DNA from: JACOXT01 sp964372855
GTDB taxonomy: Bacteria; Patescibacteriota; Microgenomatia; Levybacterales; UBA12049
DNA length: 64,000 bases
NCBI GenBank assembly: GCA_964372855.1
Contig: CAYJRY010000001.1
Span: 1-64,000, forward strand
Direction: 5' to 3'
Each line of letters starts with the position of its first letter. Position 1 is the stretch's first letter. Both the position numbers and the translations under genes were made by a program. Of the stretch, positions 25,913-34,681 are shown one piece after another. The notes under the pieces are model-generated. The model made no database searches and was not told where the DNA came from. It saw nothing but the letters and a program-made list of their open reading frames with translations.

Positions 25913-26848
25913 TCATGCCTTAGGGGTCGCTGTCTTTCGTGCTTCTTGAAAGTACGCATAAGTCAGCTTAATCCCTTCCTTTAAAGAGGTTTTAGGTGAC
26001 CAACCTGTTACTTTTTTAATTTTTGTTATATCAGCATAAGATTTTAATGGGTCACCTTTTCGTTCACCTAGATCGATAAGTTCAAACTTCTTTCCTGCTA
26101 TTTTTTGAAGTATGTATAAAATATCCTTCATTTGCACTTTCTTACCCGAACCAATATTAAAACTATGGATTCCTTCAAGATTTAGAACAGCCTGATGAGC
26201 CTTAGCTACATCCGCAACATATACATAATCTCTTATTTGTTTCCCTTGCCAATACCAGGAAACAGGCTTATTATCCAAAATGGCCTCAATCCACATTGGA
26301 ATTGCTCTAGTACGTGGCTTTTGTTCGTCCCGTGGACCATACACATTAAAAGGACGAAATGTAATGGTTTGAATACCGTATGAATGGTAATATGCAGTTA
26401 AAACCTGTTCAAAGGCTAATTTTGATGCTGCATAGGCATTTAAAGGAACAGTTGGGTCATCTTCTTTAATAGGTGTCTTTTTTGGCTGCCCATAAACAGA
26501 TGATGTTGAGGAATAGATTATTTTTTTTACTCCTTTTTTTCTCATCACTTCAAGGAGTCTCATTCCATTAAGAACATTATTTTCAAAATATTTAATTGGC
26601 TCTTGGTAGGAAAATTCAATTATACTTGAGGCGGCAAGATGAATAACAACGGAAACATCTTCAAATTCTTTCTCAATAGTATGCACTTTTTCAAGCGGAA
26701 TTTTTAAAAGTTTAGCTCGTTTATCAACAAAGCTTTCATATCCAAACCTCAAATCATCTATAACAGTAACAGCATGACTATTGTTACACAAATGTTCTAC
26801 GACATGCGAACCAATAAAACCTGCTCCTCCTGTAACTATTATTTTCAT
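25913..26848 (-). CDS. UDP-glucose 4-epimerase-like SDR
   Basis: A 311-residue extended SDR. It has VTGGAGFIGSHVVEHL, STSSVYGQP, the catalytic YAASK, and RPFNVYGPRDEQK. These match the GalE/WbpP-type NDP-hexose 4-epimerase group rather than dehydratases. It would interconvert UDP-gluco and UDP-galacto sugars. The C terminus is the usual substrate domain. The ATG overlaps the stop of the DUF5667-like gene by 4 bases. A second, more canonical GalE is at 51435-52433. Confidence 0.75.
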   Translation of the reverse strand: MKIIVTGGAGFIGSHVVEHLCNNSHAVTVIDDLRFGYESFVDKRAKLLKIPLEKVHTIEKEFEDVSVVIHLAASSIIEFSYQEPIKYFENNVLNGMRLLEVMRKKGVKKIIYSSTSSVYGQPKKTPIKEDDPTVPLNAYAASKLAFEQVLTAYYHSYGIQTITFRPFNVYGPRDEQKPRTRAIPMWIEAILDNKPVSWYWQGKQIRDYVYVADVAKAHQAVLNLEGIHSFNIGSGKKVQMKDILYILQKIAGKKFELIDLGERKGDPLKSYADITKIKKVTGWSPKTSLKEGIKLTYAYFQEARKTATPKA

Positions 26849-27444
26849 TGTTTTTTAACATTTTTAGTATTACGTAAGCCTACAATAAAGTCGTAATTAA
26901 TTTTGGAAAATTGAGTTACAACTTGAAAAGTTTTTTTGTTTTTTTCATCTGATTTTTTTTCAAGATCCACAAAAATTTTTTGATGCATAACGGCCGATTG
27001 TGTTATTTTTTTATCCAGCCAGTCTGGAATTTTATTTTGTCTTATTAATGCGTTATTGTAGGCTTGAACAAGCATACTATAATAGTTTTCCCCTTTTAAG
27101 GCAGTTTCTGCAGCTAAATCATTCTTTCCTTTTTCCATTAGTAGTCTACTCGCAATTATCGTCTTATCAGCCATTAGCAAATTAAACTCAATCTTTTTAA
27201 CTTGGTCAATGATAATCTTCTCAGCTATTTTGTTTCTTAAGACTTTAAGCTTATAAAGCCTATTATCTGGAAGCAATCCTACTGAAGATTGAATATAGTC
27301 AACCGTATTCATTTTTAGGATTGCATTTTTCGCAGTACTTATAACACTAAACATAACAAATAATAAGAAACACATAATCCACAGTACCCAAGCTATTCTT
27401 AAAATTCCACTTCCATTAAAATAATTGGTAAAAAGATTATTCAT
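26845..27444 (-). CDS. Membrane-anchored DUF5667-like protein
   Basis: A 199-residue protein. One membrane helix (about residues 17-38, IAWVLWIMCFLLFVMFSVI) is followed by SVGLLPDNRLYKLKVLRNKI, which resembles the DUF5667 core (LPYPGxLPDxPLYxLK). Then comes a helical region with LMADKTIIASRLLMEKGKNDLA, which recalls the repeated helices of that family. The helical part probably lies outside the membrane. The function of DUF5667 is not known. Here it is encoded inside a heptose/SDR operon, overlapping the gene before by 8 bases and the epimerase by 4. Unlike the copies at 50920 and 57403 it has an anchor rather than a cleavable signal. Confidence 0.6.
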   Translation of the reverse strand: MNNLFTNYFNGSGILRIAWVLWIMCFLLFVMFSVISTAKNAILKMNTVDYIQSSVGLLPDNRLYKLKVLRNKIAEKIIIDQVKKIEFNLLMADKTIIASRLLMEKGKNDLAAETALKGENYYSMLVQAYNNALIRQNKIPDWLDKKITQSAVMHQKIFVDLEKKSDEKNKKTFQVVTQFSKINYDFIVGLRNTKNVKKQ

Positions 27445-27820
27445 CGATCAATATTGCTTTTGCTATTTTTTTTATTTCTCTTTTTGCTTTCAAGTCTAAA
27501 TATATTGCCAGTTTGTTAATTTTATTGATGTATGGCTTTGAAAGTCTATTAATATTACTGATATATAATTTGGATAATTTGTTAACCTTGTCACTAATAA
27601 CAAATCCTATGGCATAAGGAGCATTAAAGGTAAATGTTTTTATAGATAAAAGATTTAACTTAACCTTTGAAAATTTTTTCCTACTTTTTTTAATTGGTAA
27701 TTGACTAATTGTTGCAACAAAAAAAATAAATAAAAATGTAATTAGAAAAAAAAGGCTAGAAAAAAAATAATTGGGATGATAGATAAGAAAATTATCGTAT
27801 AAGGAGATGATTTCTTTCAT
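27437..27820 (-). CDS. Small membrane protein of unknown function
   Basis: A 127-residue protein that I do not recognise. One strongly hydrophobic segment spans about residues 18-39 (FFSSLFFLITFLFIFFVATI), followed by a highly basic region. The second half has a loose repeat, VNKLSKLYISNINRLSKP then YINKINKLAIYL, that may form an amphipathic helix. It overlaps the DUF5667-like gene by 8 bases and follows gmhA by 14, so it is expressed with the heptose genes. It could be a partner of the DUF5667-like protein in the membrane, but this is only context. Confidence 0.55.
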   Translation of the reverse strand: MKEIISLYDNFLIYHPNYFFSSLFFLITFLFIFFVATISQLPIKKSRKKFSKVKLNLLSIKTFTFNAPYAIGFVISDKVNKLSKLYISNINRLSKPYINKINKLAIYLDLKAKREIKKIAKAILIDE

Positions 27821-27834
27821 TCTGTTTTTTTACG

Positions 27835-28503
27835 CTACCGTATGGTGAAAGGTACAGCTTTATTTTCGTTAACACTATGAGGACTTTCATCGTAAATGTT
27901 TTTAATTTTTGCGATCCAAGCAGCAATCATGTGATTAAGCACCAATTGTATATCCTCGATAGGACCATAATGATTGCTGTTGATAATAATTGAATGGTTA
28001 ACTAAACCCCCTAATTTTCCTCCAGTTTTAAAACCTAAAATCCCAATAGTTATTGCACCACATTCTTTCGCATATTCTATCGCTTTTACTACATTTGGGC
28101 TATTGCCGCTTCCAGATAGAGCAATAACAATATCATCTGTTTCAACTAAATTACGAAGCTGTTGTACAAAAATGTCATCAAAACTTAGGTCGTTTGCAAA
28201 AGCAGTCATAATAGCAACATTATCGGTTAGGGAAATAACACGAAATCGTCTTTCTGTATTATCGTAAATTCGCTGCAATGTACCTTTTCCTAAGTCGCAG
28301 GCCATATGTGAAGCTGTGGATGCTGATCCACCATTTCCAATAATAAAAACTTTCCTGTCTTTTTTATATGCTGCGACTAATAAATCTATAATTATTTCAA
28401 TTTTGGTCGTATCGAGCGAGTCCAAGCATTTTTTAAGCTCCATAAGATACTCATTGATAAAATTTTTAGGATCTGGCATTTTGTGTATTATCTTTGTTTT
28501 CAC
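27835..28503 (-). CDS. gmhA: Sedoheptulose 7-phosphate isomerase (second copy)
   Basis: A 222-residue SIS-domain protein: FIIGNGGSASTASHMACDLG, SLTDNVAIMTAFANDLSFDD and ALSGSGNSPNVVKAIEYAK. The C-terminal segment reads GPIEDIQLVLNHMI instead of the QExH...H arrangement in the copy at 11128-11748, so the two are not recent duplicates. It is expected to isomerise sedoheptulose 7-phosphate, given that hddA and the HddC-GmhB fusion lie directly upstream. It follows hddA by one base. Confidence 0.75.
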   Translation of the reverse strand: MKTKIIHKMPDPKNFINEYLMELKKCLDSLDTTKIEIIIDLLVAAYKKDRKVFIIGNGGSASTASHMACDLGKGTLQRIYDNTERRFRVISLTDNVAIMTAFANDLSFDDIFVQQLRNLVETDDIVIALSGSGNSPNVVKAIEYAKECGAITIGILGFKTGGKLGGLVNHSIIINSNHYGPIEDIQLVLNHMIAAWIAKIKNIYDESPHSVNENKAVPFTIR

Positions 28504-28504
28504 C

Positions 28505-29485
28505 TTAATCTATAAAAATAATTTTACTCCCTTGTTGTTCAAATAAAAGTTCTTGATAAACAAGTTCTGGAAGAGAATTAATAATTTTTGCATGCTTTTC
28601 CTCAGGCGCATAAAAGAGCAAAAATCCTCCACCTCCTGCGCCTAAAAGTTTTCCTCCAATTGCTCCATTTTTTCGAGCAATTGTATACCATTTATCTATT
28701 GTTGAATTAGATATTCCTTCCGCCATTTGCATTTTCAATAACCAATTTTCATGCAGCATCTCACCAAACGAATCAAGGTTGTTTTTATTAAGTGCTTTTT
28801 GCATTTCCTTAGTGATTCCTACCATTCTACTCATTAATTTACGTTTCTTTTTCTGGGAAGCCAAATTTCTTGTCTGTTTTGCCAAAATCGGATTTGCAGA
28901 TCTTGTAATACCAGTATAAAAGAGGAGTAATCTCTTCTCTAAAATTCTTTTTGTTTCTATTTTACATATAATAGGGTCCACATATACAGTCTCATTTGGA
29001 TTAAATTGCATATACTGAAAACCCCCATAAGCAGCTGCATACTGATCTTGTTTGCCAATAGGCTTATTTAATATATCTATTTCAATTTTACATGCTTCTT
29101 TTGCCAACTTCTCAGCATTTACATGTTTACCTTGAAATGCATAAAGTGCATTCAAAAGACCCACAACATAAGAACTTGAAGATCCCATTCCCGTACCTTC
29201 GGATGGAATATCCGCAATTGAAGTAATGTGAATTCCTCCTTTTATCCCGGTTAGCTTTAGTGCTTCTCTTACAAGATTATTTTCAATATCTGATACTCTA
29301 CGAACAATTTCTGTTTTTGAATAATTAATGATAATTCTGCCATCAAATTGATTATTAACTGCTATGTAGACATATTTATTAATCGCTGTCGCAACAACAG
29401 CACCAATATGCTTTTTATAAAAACTCGCAATATCACTCCCACCTCCCACAAAACTAATTCGAAGCGGTGTTCGCGAAATTATCAT
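28505..29485 (-). CDS. hddA: D-glycero-alpha-D-manno-heptose 7-phosphate kinase (second copy)
   Basis: A 326-residue GHMP kinase with SRTPLRISFVGGGSDIASF, the ATP loop GTGMGSSSSYVVGLLNAL and GGKLLGAGGGGFLLFYAP. It is the same family as 10134-11141, with many differences. In this operon it lies between the HddC-GmhB fusion (4-base overlap) and gmhA (1-base gap). All enzymes from sedoheptulose 7-phosphate to GDP-heptose are therefore in three consecutive genes. That context makes the heptose kinase call strong. Confidence 0.85.
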   Translation of the reverse strand: MIISRTPLRISFVGGGSDIASFYKKHIGAVVATAINKYVYIAVNNQFDGRIIINYSKTEIVRRVSDIENNLVREALKLTGIKGGIHITSIADIPSEGTGMGSSSSYVVGLLNALYAFQGKHVNAEKLAKEACKIEIDILNKPIGKQDQYAAAYGGFQYMQFNPNETVYVDPIICKIETKRILEKRLLLFYTGITRSANPILAKQTRNLASQKKKRKLMSRMVGITKEMQKALNKNNLDSFGEMLHENWLLKMQMAEGISNSTIDKWYTIARKNGAIGGKLLGAGGGGFLLFYAPEEKHAKIINSLPELVYQELLFEQQGSKIIFID

Positions 29486-30660
29486 AAATACCTACACGCT
29501 ATATCATAAAGGCTTTTATTTATTGTGACCAAAAATGTCTTACAACCAGCACTTTTACCTGCTATCATATCACGCTCGTCATCTCCAATGCAATAACTAT
29601 TAAATAAATTTATATGATGCTTTGCTGCGGCTAAAAAAAATAAACCAGGATTTGGCTTTCGGCAAAAACAGCCTTCATCCCATCCGTGTCTACAGATAAA
29701 AATATCTGCTATTTCACCACCATTTTTTTTAATTTCATTAAGCATATTAGTATGAATATTTCTCAACTCATCTTCCTGTAGCATTTTTCTTGCTATACCT
29801 GGTTGATTTGTAATAATAAAAACCATATATCCTTTTACCTTTAAGAGTTTTAATGCTTCTTTTGCTTTTGGTAAAAAATGAAATTCTTCCCATTTTCTAA
29901 CATATTGTGCTTTTGGTGGTTTTTCATTGATTGTTCCATCGCGGTCAAGAAAGATAATTTTTTTCTTTTTAAAAAATTCTTCAATGACTGGTATCCTTTC
30001 TAAATTACTCAAGCTATAATACTTGTGATATGTTAAAAATCCAGCTAGTTGTTTTTGGGAAATAAGCTTAGGCAATACAGTAGTTTCAAACGAGCAATTC
30101 TCTTGGAGCAAAAAATCTATGACACTTTTTTTCAAAATAAAAAATCCTATATCCACACCATTGAGATTTTTTGCTTCTCTTTTTTTATCGTATACTTCAA
30201 CAAGCCCTTCTGAATTTACGTATATATTATTTTTCGTGTAATTATCTAAATTACGATAAACGGTTATAAGACCAAGCGTACGTTTTTCTTTATAAAATGA
30301 TTCTAGATCGTTAAGCCTAAGCGGCCAATAATTATCTCCATATAAGAGAAGAAAATGCTTAGCAAAAAGTCGTGATGCATTTCTCAGGCGAGTTCCGGTA
30401 TCTGCCTCTACCGGGTCATACGAATATGTAATTTTTAAACCAAACTTTTCCCCTTTACCGAAATATTCTTCAATCTGTTCATGCAGATATCCAACTAAAA
30501 TAATGACTTCCTCAATTCCATTTTTTTTCAAAAGCTCGAGAAGATATGCTAGAAAAGGCTTGCCATGAATTGGAATCATAGGCTTAGGCATAGTATTTGT
30601 TAGAGGCCTCATTCGAGTACCCAGACCGCCAGCTAAAATAACTGCTTGCTTAATTGTCAT
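29482..30660 (-). CDS. hddC: Fusion: GDP-heptose pyrophosphorylase (HddC) and heptose bisphosphatase (GmhB)
   Basis: A 392-residue two-domain protein. Residues 1-230 are a nucleotidyltransferase with LAGGLGTRMRPLTNTMPKPM, LLYGDNYWPL and NGVDIGFFIL, as in HddC. Residues 234-392 are a HAD phosphatase of the GmhB/HisB-N type: D239-R-D-G-T, ITNQPGIARK, zinc ligands C323, H325, C331 and C333 (CRHGWDEGCFCRKPNPG), and IGDDERDM. The fused enzyme would remove the 7-phosphate of heptose 1,7-bisphosphate and then attach GMP to make GDP-D-glycero-alpha-D-manno-heptose. I see no frameshift between the domains. Its stop overlaps hddA. Confidence 0.85.
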   Translation of the reverse strand: MTIKQAVILAGGLGTRMRPLTNTMPKPMIPIHGKPFLAYLLELLKKNGIEEVIILVGYLHEQIEEYFGKGEKFGLKITYSYDPVEADTGTRLRNASRLFAKHFLLLYGDNYWPLRLNDLESFYKEKRTLGLITVYRNLDNYTKNNIYVNSEGLVEVYDKKREAKNLNGVDIGFFILKKSVIDFLLQENCSFETTVLPKLISQKQLAGFLTYHKYYSLSNLERIPVIEEFFKKKKIIFLDRDGTINEKPPKAQYVRKWEEFHFLPKAKEALKLLKVKGYMVFIITNQPGIARKMLQEDELRNIHTNMLNEIKKNGGEIADIFICRHGWDEGCFCRKPNPGLFFLAAAKHHINLFNSYCIGDDERDMIAGKSAGCKTFLVTINKSLYDIACRYL

Positions 30661-30666
30661 GTGAAA

Positions 30667-31884
30667 TTAAAGAACCTTAGGATTATTTGGTAAAGGCAAA
30701 ATGAACGTACCTTTGTATTTATATTTATCATTAAGAGTTTTCATAATCTCATTTTTAAAATTCCACGCCAAGATTACAACAAGATGTGGATTTCTTTTCA
30801 TTACTTTATCTGGGCTTTCGATTGGAATATGAGTACCAGCTGTAAATAATCCTTGCTTTAAAGGATTCTGGTCAGCAATTACTCTAATATATTTTGTATT
30901 TATACCACAATAATTAAGAAGCGTTGAACTTCTGGCTGAGGCGCCATAACCAACAATAACTTTATTTTTATTTTCATACAAAATTGCAAGTAACTTTTCT
31001 TTGTGCATTTTAACTCTTTTTGTAAAATTCTCCCAAGCATTGAAAGTATTTAACATAATCTTTTTTTCAGCTTTTCTGTATTCTTCAACTATTGATGTTT
31101 CTTTAAGCTTTGTTTTTCTAATATAAATTACTAAGGATCCTCCACTTATCGGGCTTGTTGTAATATCTTCGATAAAAAGACCGTATCTATGTAATAACTC
31201 TTCTAAACTCTTAATAGTAAAGTAACATAAATGTTCATGATAGATAGAGTCGTAATGAAGCTCTTGGTATATCTTTTTTGCGTAATGTATCTCAATTACC
31301 AACATGCCATCATTTGCAAGTACCATATGCATTCCTTTAATAAAACTATGAGTATCTTCCACATGAGGAAGCACGTTTCTTGCAAATATTACTCTTGCAG
31401 GTCCCATATCCTTTAGTATTCTTCTTGCAGATGATACGCCAAAAAATTCGCACCTTGTTGGTACACCAGCAGCGATTGCTTTTTCTACAATATTTTTTGC
31501 TGGGTCAACTCCTAACACTGTATAACCGTTTTTTATAAAGGGAAGAAGAAATGTTCCATCGTTACTTGCTACCTCCAAAATATAACCTTTTTTATTGTTT
31601 TTTAATCGATATATTATCTCTTTATAAAATACTTTGGCATGAATTCTTGCCGTGCTTGAGGTGCCTGTAACCCAGACATAATTTGAAAATAGATCCTTGG
31701 GATTTGGAGTATGGTTTAGTTGTACCAAACTACAATTTTCACAATAGCTTAATGACAAAGGATAAAAATTCTCTTTATCGTTTGGACTTTTTAAGAGGGA
31801 ATTTGCGTATGGCTGATGACCTAAGTCCAAAAACTCCTTAATCTTTCTAGTTTTACAAATACGGCATGAGTCAATTCTTTTCAT
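30667..31884 (-). CDS. Sugar C-methyltransferase (TylC3/NovU family)
   Basis: A 405-residue three-domain protein. The N terminus binds zinc through CRICKTRK and CENC (Cys-x2-Cys pairs). The middle is a SAM-binding domain (ILEVASNDGTFLLPF), with YHEHLCYFTIKSLEELL, typical of NDP-4-keto-sugar C3-methyltransferases. The C-terminal domain has VIVGYGASARSSTLLNYCGI, as in Methyltransf_14. It would add a branch methyl at C3 of a keto-sugar. The ATG at 31884 is preferred over an in-frame TTG four codons earlier. It lies 6 bases before the HddC-GmhB gene and 20 after an SDR, so a branched GDP-sugar is plausible. Confidence 0.82.
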   Translation of the reverse strand: MKRIDSCRICKTRKIKEFLDLGHQPYANSLLKSPNDKENFYPLSLSYCENCSLVQLNHTPNPKDLFSNYVWVTGTSSTARIHAKVFYKEIIYRLKNNKKGYILEVASNDGTFLLPFIKNGYTVLGVDPAKNIVEKAIAAGVPTRCEFFGVSSARRILKDMGPARVIFARNVLPHVEDTHSFIKGMHMVLANDGMLVIEIHYAKKIYQELHYDSIYHEHLCYFTIKSLEELLHRYGLFIEDITTSPISGGSLVIYIRKTKLKETSIVEEYRKAEKKIMLNTFNAWENFTKRVKMHKEKLLAILYENKNKVIVGYGASARSSTLLNYCGINTKYIRVIADQNPLKQGLFTAGTHIPIESPDKVMKRNPHLVVILAWNFKNEIMKTLNDKYKYKGTFILPLPNNPKVL

Positions 31885-31904
31885 TAACAAAATCAAAGTA
31901 TATC

Positions 31905-32876
31905 CTAAGCTTGTTGATTAGCATTTTGAGTAGTAACTTGGTATAAATTTTTATTTTTTTTAAACCAATCTATTGTTTTTGTAAGACCTTCCTCTATTGT
32001 ATTTCTTTGTTTCCATTTAAGAACCATTTTCATTTTTGAAACATCTGCTTCCCAACGTGAAGGCTCAATATATCTGGCTTGCTTTGCCACAGTTCCCCAT
32101 TGTACATTAGATTTACTTTTTGTAATTTTTTGTATCATTTGTACTATTTCCCCCACTGAGTGTTGCTTACCACTTCCAATGTTGTATATCTCTCCATATT
32201 CATGTTTTAACTCTACAGCATGCAGATATGCATCTATAACGTCATCTATAAAGATAAAATCGCGAACAAAAACTGGGTTAGAAACTCTAATTGGATTTCC
32301 TTCTAAAGCACTTAAAACCACAGATGGAATAAGGCGATTTTTTCCTTCAAAATATCCATAGGGAGTAAATAAGCGGAAATTGATTATGGGTAATTTATTT
32401 CTTATAGCCTCTTTCTGACAATAGAGAGTAATTACTGATTTTATAACACCATTATTATTTACAGGTTTTAGTAGATCCGTCTCTCGCATAGGCGTTTCTT
32501 TAACTCCATATTCATCTCCGCTACTTGTGTTAATAAATAACTTAAATGGATTTTCCTTAACAGCATCAAGTAGATTTATTGTCCCTTTTAGATTAATATC
32601 TATCATTTTATATATGTCATCTTCTTCCGGTAAGTTTCCGTATCTGGCTAAATGAAAGATATAGTCTGGTGATATTTTTTTAACTATTGTATGCAATTTT
32701 TTATCTTGAATATCACATTCGTAAATATGTATTTTGTCATAGACATCATGCAATCTCCAATTTAATTTTTTGTCTCTAACAATTACATGTGTCTTTTGGC
32801 CCTGTTTTATTAACTCTCTAATCAAATTAGCTCCAATGAATCCAGTTGCACCAGTAACAAGAAAAGTATTTTTCAT
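31905..32876 (-). CDS. NDP-sugar epimerase/reductase-like SDR lacking the catalytic Tyr
   Basis: A 323-residue extended SDR with VTGATGFIGANL, NTSSGDEYGVKETPM and NFRLFTPYGYFEGKNRL. In the catalytic segment PVNNNGVIKSVITLYC the Lys is present, but the position of the usual Tyr (YGVTK in relatives) is Asn. The DNA (minus strand, near 32440-32465) clearly encodes Asn-Asn-Asn-Gly-Val-Ile-Lys. The enzyme may have altered chemistry or only bind substrate. It lies 2 bases after a GMD-like gene and before a C-methyltransferase, so it probably handles a GDP-keto-sugar. Confidence 0.65.
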   Translation of the reverse strand: MKNTFLVTGATGFIGANLIRELIKQGQKTHVIVRDKKLNWRLHDVYDKIHIYECDIQDKKLHTIVKKISPDYIFHLARYGNLPEEDDIYKMIDINLKGTINLLDAVKENPFKLFINTSSGDEYGVKETPMRETDLLKPVNNNGVIKSVITLYCQKEAIRNKLPIINFRLFTPYGYFEGKNRLIPSVVLSALEGNPIRVSNPVFVRDFIFIDDVIDAYLHAVELKHEYGEIYNIGSGKQHSVGEIVQMIQKITKSKSNVQWGTVAKQARYIEPSRWEADVSKMKMVLKWKQRNTIEEGLTKTIDWFKKNKNLYQVTTQNANQQA

Positions 32877-32878
32877 TT

Positions 32879-33862
32879 TTAATAAAGGCCTTTTTCAACA
32901 AAATTTCGCCAATATACCAAAACATCGTCAATAATATTTTCAAAAGATAGCTTTTGTGTCCAACCAGTTGCTTCGTAAAATTTGCTTGAATCTCCTATAA
33001 CAACAGCTTCATTTGTAGCGCGAATAAATTTCTCCATTATCTTATGTTTTATTTTCCCTTTAAATACAGATTTCTTAATCAGACTTTTTATTGCATCATC
33101 AAATGTACCAATGTTTTCCCTTTTATCAGAACCGACCAAGTAAGCTTCTGGCTTGCAGTGTTCTAAAGCCAACCAATACGCCTCAACTATATCTTTTACA
33201 TGGATGAAATTACGTTTTGCCGATACATACCCACTTTGTAAAATTGGTTTTTGTAATCCTTTTTCGATTCGAGCAATCTGGTAAGCATACCATGGAAGAC
33301 CGAATATGTAATCTCGTCTTGGTCCTTCTATATTAAAAGCCCGCGTACGAACAACATGAAGACCATATGTTTTGTGATAGACATAACCAATATAATCTTG
33401 TGCTATTTTTGACACTGCATACGGATTTAAAGGATTAAGTGGGGTCTCTTCTTTCATGGGTAAATATTCTTTGGGAATATCACCATACATTGCTACACTA
33501 CTTGCAATAAGTATTTTTGCAGTTTTATTTGCAATTCTTACTGCTTCCAAAAGGTTGAGAGTTCCTTTATAATTTACATCCATATAGTGACTTGGGTGAG
33601 TCCATGATGGACCAAGTCCACTTTCTGCAGCAAAGTGAAAAATTTTTGTCGGTTTTATTTTTTCAATAATACTTCCTATTCCTATTGGATCTGTTAAATC
33701 GCAATCAAGGAATTCTATCTTAGAAAGTATATGTGCAACATTTCGAAGCCTGGATAAATTCCATCGTTTTAATCCATACACCTTAACACCTTTACTCAAA
33801 ACATAATCGGCCATGTGAGAGCCAACAAAACCGGTAATACCTGTGATGAGAACTTTTTCCAT
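32879..33862 (-). CDS. GMD-like SDR without the dehydratase Glu
   Basis: A 327-residue extended SDR. ITGITGFVGSHM, RWNLSRLRNV, RAFNIEGPRRDYIFGLPW and YVSAKRNFIHVKDIVEAYW place it near the GDP-mannose 4,6-dehydratases. The YxxxK pair is intact (Y148, K152). However, the segment that reads TSE in dehydratases is S122-V123-A124 (ASSVAMYG), so the acid needed for water elimination is missing. It may be a 4-reductase or epimerase of the RMD type rather than a 4,6-dehydratase. It is the first gene of the eleven-gene operon, with a -10 box 7 bases before its ATG. Confidence 0.68.
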   Translation of the reverse strand: MEKVLITGITGFVGSHMADYVLSKGVKVYGLKRWNLSRLRNVAHILSKIEFLDCDLTDPIGIGSIIEKIKPTKIFHFAAESGLGPSWTHPSHYMDVNYKGTLNLLEAVRIANKTAKILIASSVAMYGDIPKEYLPMKEETPLNPLNPYAVSKIAQDYIGYVYHKTYGLHVVRTRAFNIEGPRRDYIFGLPWYAYQIARIEKGLQKPILQSGYVSAKRNFIHVKDIVEAYWLALEHCKPEAYLVGSDKRENIGTFDDAIKSLIKKSVFKGKIKHKIMEKFIRATNEAVVIGDSSKFYEATGWTQKLSFENIIDDVLVYWRNFVEKGLY

Positions 33863-33869
33863 ACTTTCT

Positions 33870-33875
33870 ATTCTA
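33870..33875 (-). promoter_or_regulatory. -10 box 7 bases before the operon start
   Basis: On the minus strand TAGAAT is followed by 7 bases and the ATG at 33862. This spacing suggests transcription begins at the start codon, as at four or five other operon heads in the window. No clear -35 is visible. Confidence 0.35.
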
Positions 33876-33972
33876 CATTTTATGAGAAATGTTAATTCTC
33901 TATACGTGAATAATAATTCATATCAAGTAATTCAATTTAAAACAGACTATTGGTATTTACGGATCGATCAGT

Positions 33973-34674
33973 TTATACCTTTATGATAAGGCACTGTGAT
34001 CCTGATAGTTCAACAATCGTTTCTGGTTTGTCTTTAAAAAATTCATCAAATGCCTTGCTTACACCTCCTATTGTCATATAATCATGAGAGAGAATTATTC
34101 CTCCTTTACTCATTCGGGGATAAAAGAACTTAAGAGAGTCAAGTGTACTTTTGTATAAATCAACATCCAGATGTACAAATGAGAATCGTTTATTTTCAAT
34201 AGGGGCAGCTGTTTGAGGAAATATTCCTTTATAGAAATAGACCCTTTTTTCGCTCTTCAAATATACTTTTACTTCTTCAAATAAGAGATTAAATCTACCT
34301 TTGTAGAATTCGGGATCATCATACTCTGTTGTATCTGGTAATCCATCAAAGGTGTCAAATAAATAGAGATTTTTCTTCCCTTTAAATTGGGATATAATTT
34401 TTGCGGTTCCTCCTTTAAATACGCCCACTTCTGCAACATCCCCAGGAATTTTTTGAGTATTTTTAACAAGCATTGCTATTGAATACGCTTCATTATACGT
34501 AACCCAAGTTTCCCGTTCTTTTTTAATTCTTGTAATCAGATCAAACGTTGATATACTTTTTTTGTTATTATATCTTATGAGTACAAAACGTTTTGAAACA
34601 AGAGTGTTCGCGACGCTTTCAAAAAAAATGTCTCGAAAAAAACTAAGAATGTGAGATAGTCCTTTTTCTTCCAT
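33973..34674 (-). CDS. TylF/MycF-type sugar O-methyltransferase
   Basis: A 233-residue class I methyltransferase of the macrocin-O-methyltransferase family. The SAM motif is GDVAEVGVFKGGTAKII, LFDTFDGLPD follows, and the metal-binding stretch FVHLDVDLYKSTLDSLKFF with GGIILSHDY holds the Asp residues that bind magnesium. These enzymes methylate sugar hydroxyls, usually on an assembled glycoside. It is the last gene of the operon from 39763, 7 bases after a GT2 gene, so it may cap or modify a residue that GT adds. Confidence 0.8.
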   Translation of the reverse strand: MEEKGLSHILSFFRDIFFESVANTLVSKRFVLIRYNNKKSISTFDLITRIKKERETWVTYNEAYSIAMLVKNTQKIPGDVAEVGVFKGGTAKIISQFKGKKNLYLFDTFDGLPDTTEYDDPEFYKGRFNLLFEEVKVYLKSEKRVYFYKGIFPQTAAPIENKRFSFVHLDVDLYKSTLDSLKFFYPRMSKGGIILSHDYMTIGGVSKAFDEFFKDKPETIVELSGSQCLIIKV

Positions 34675-34681
34675 TGCTTTG

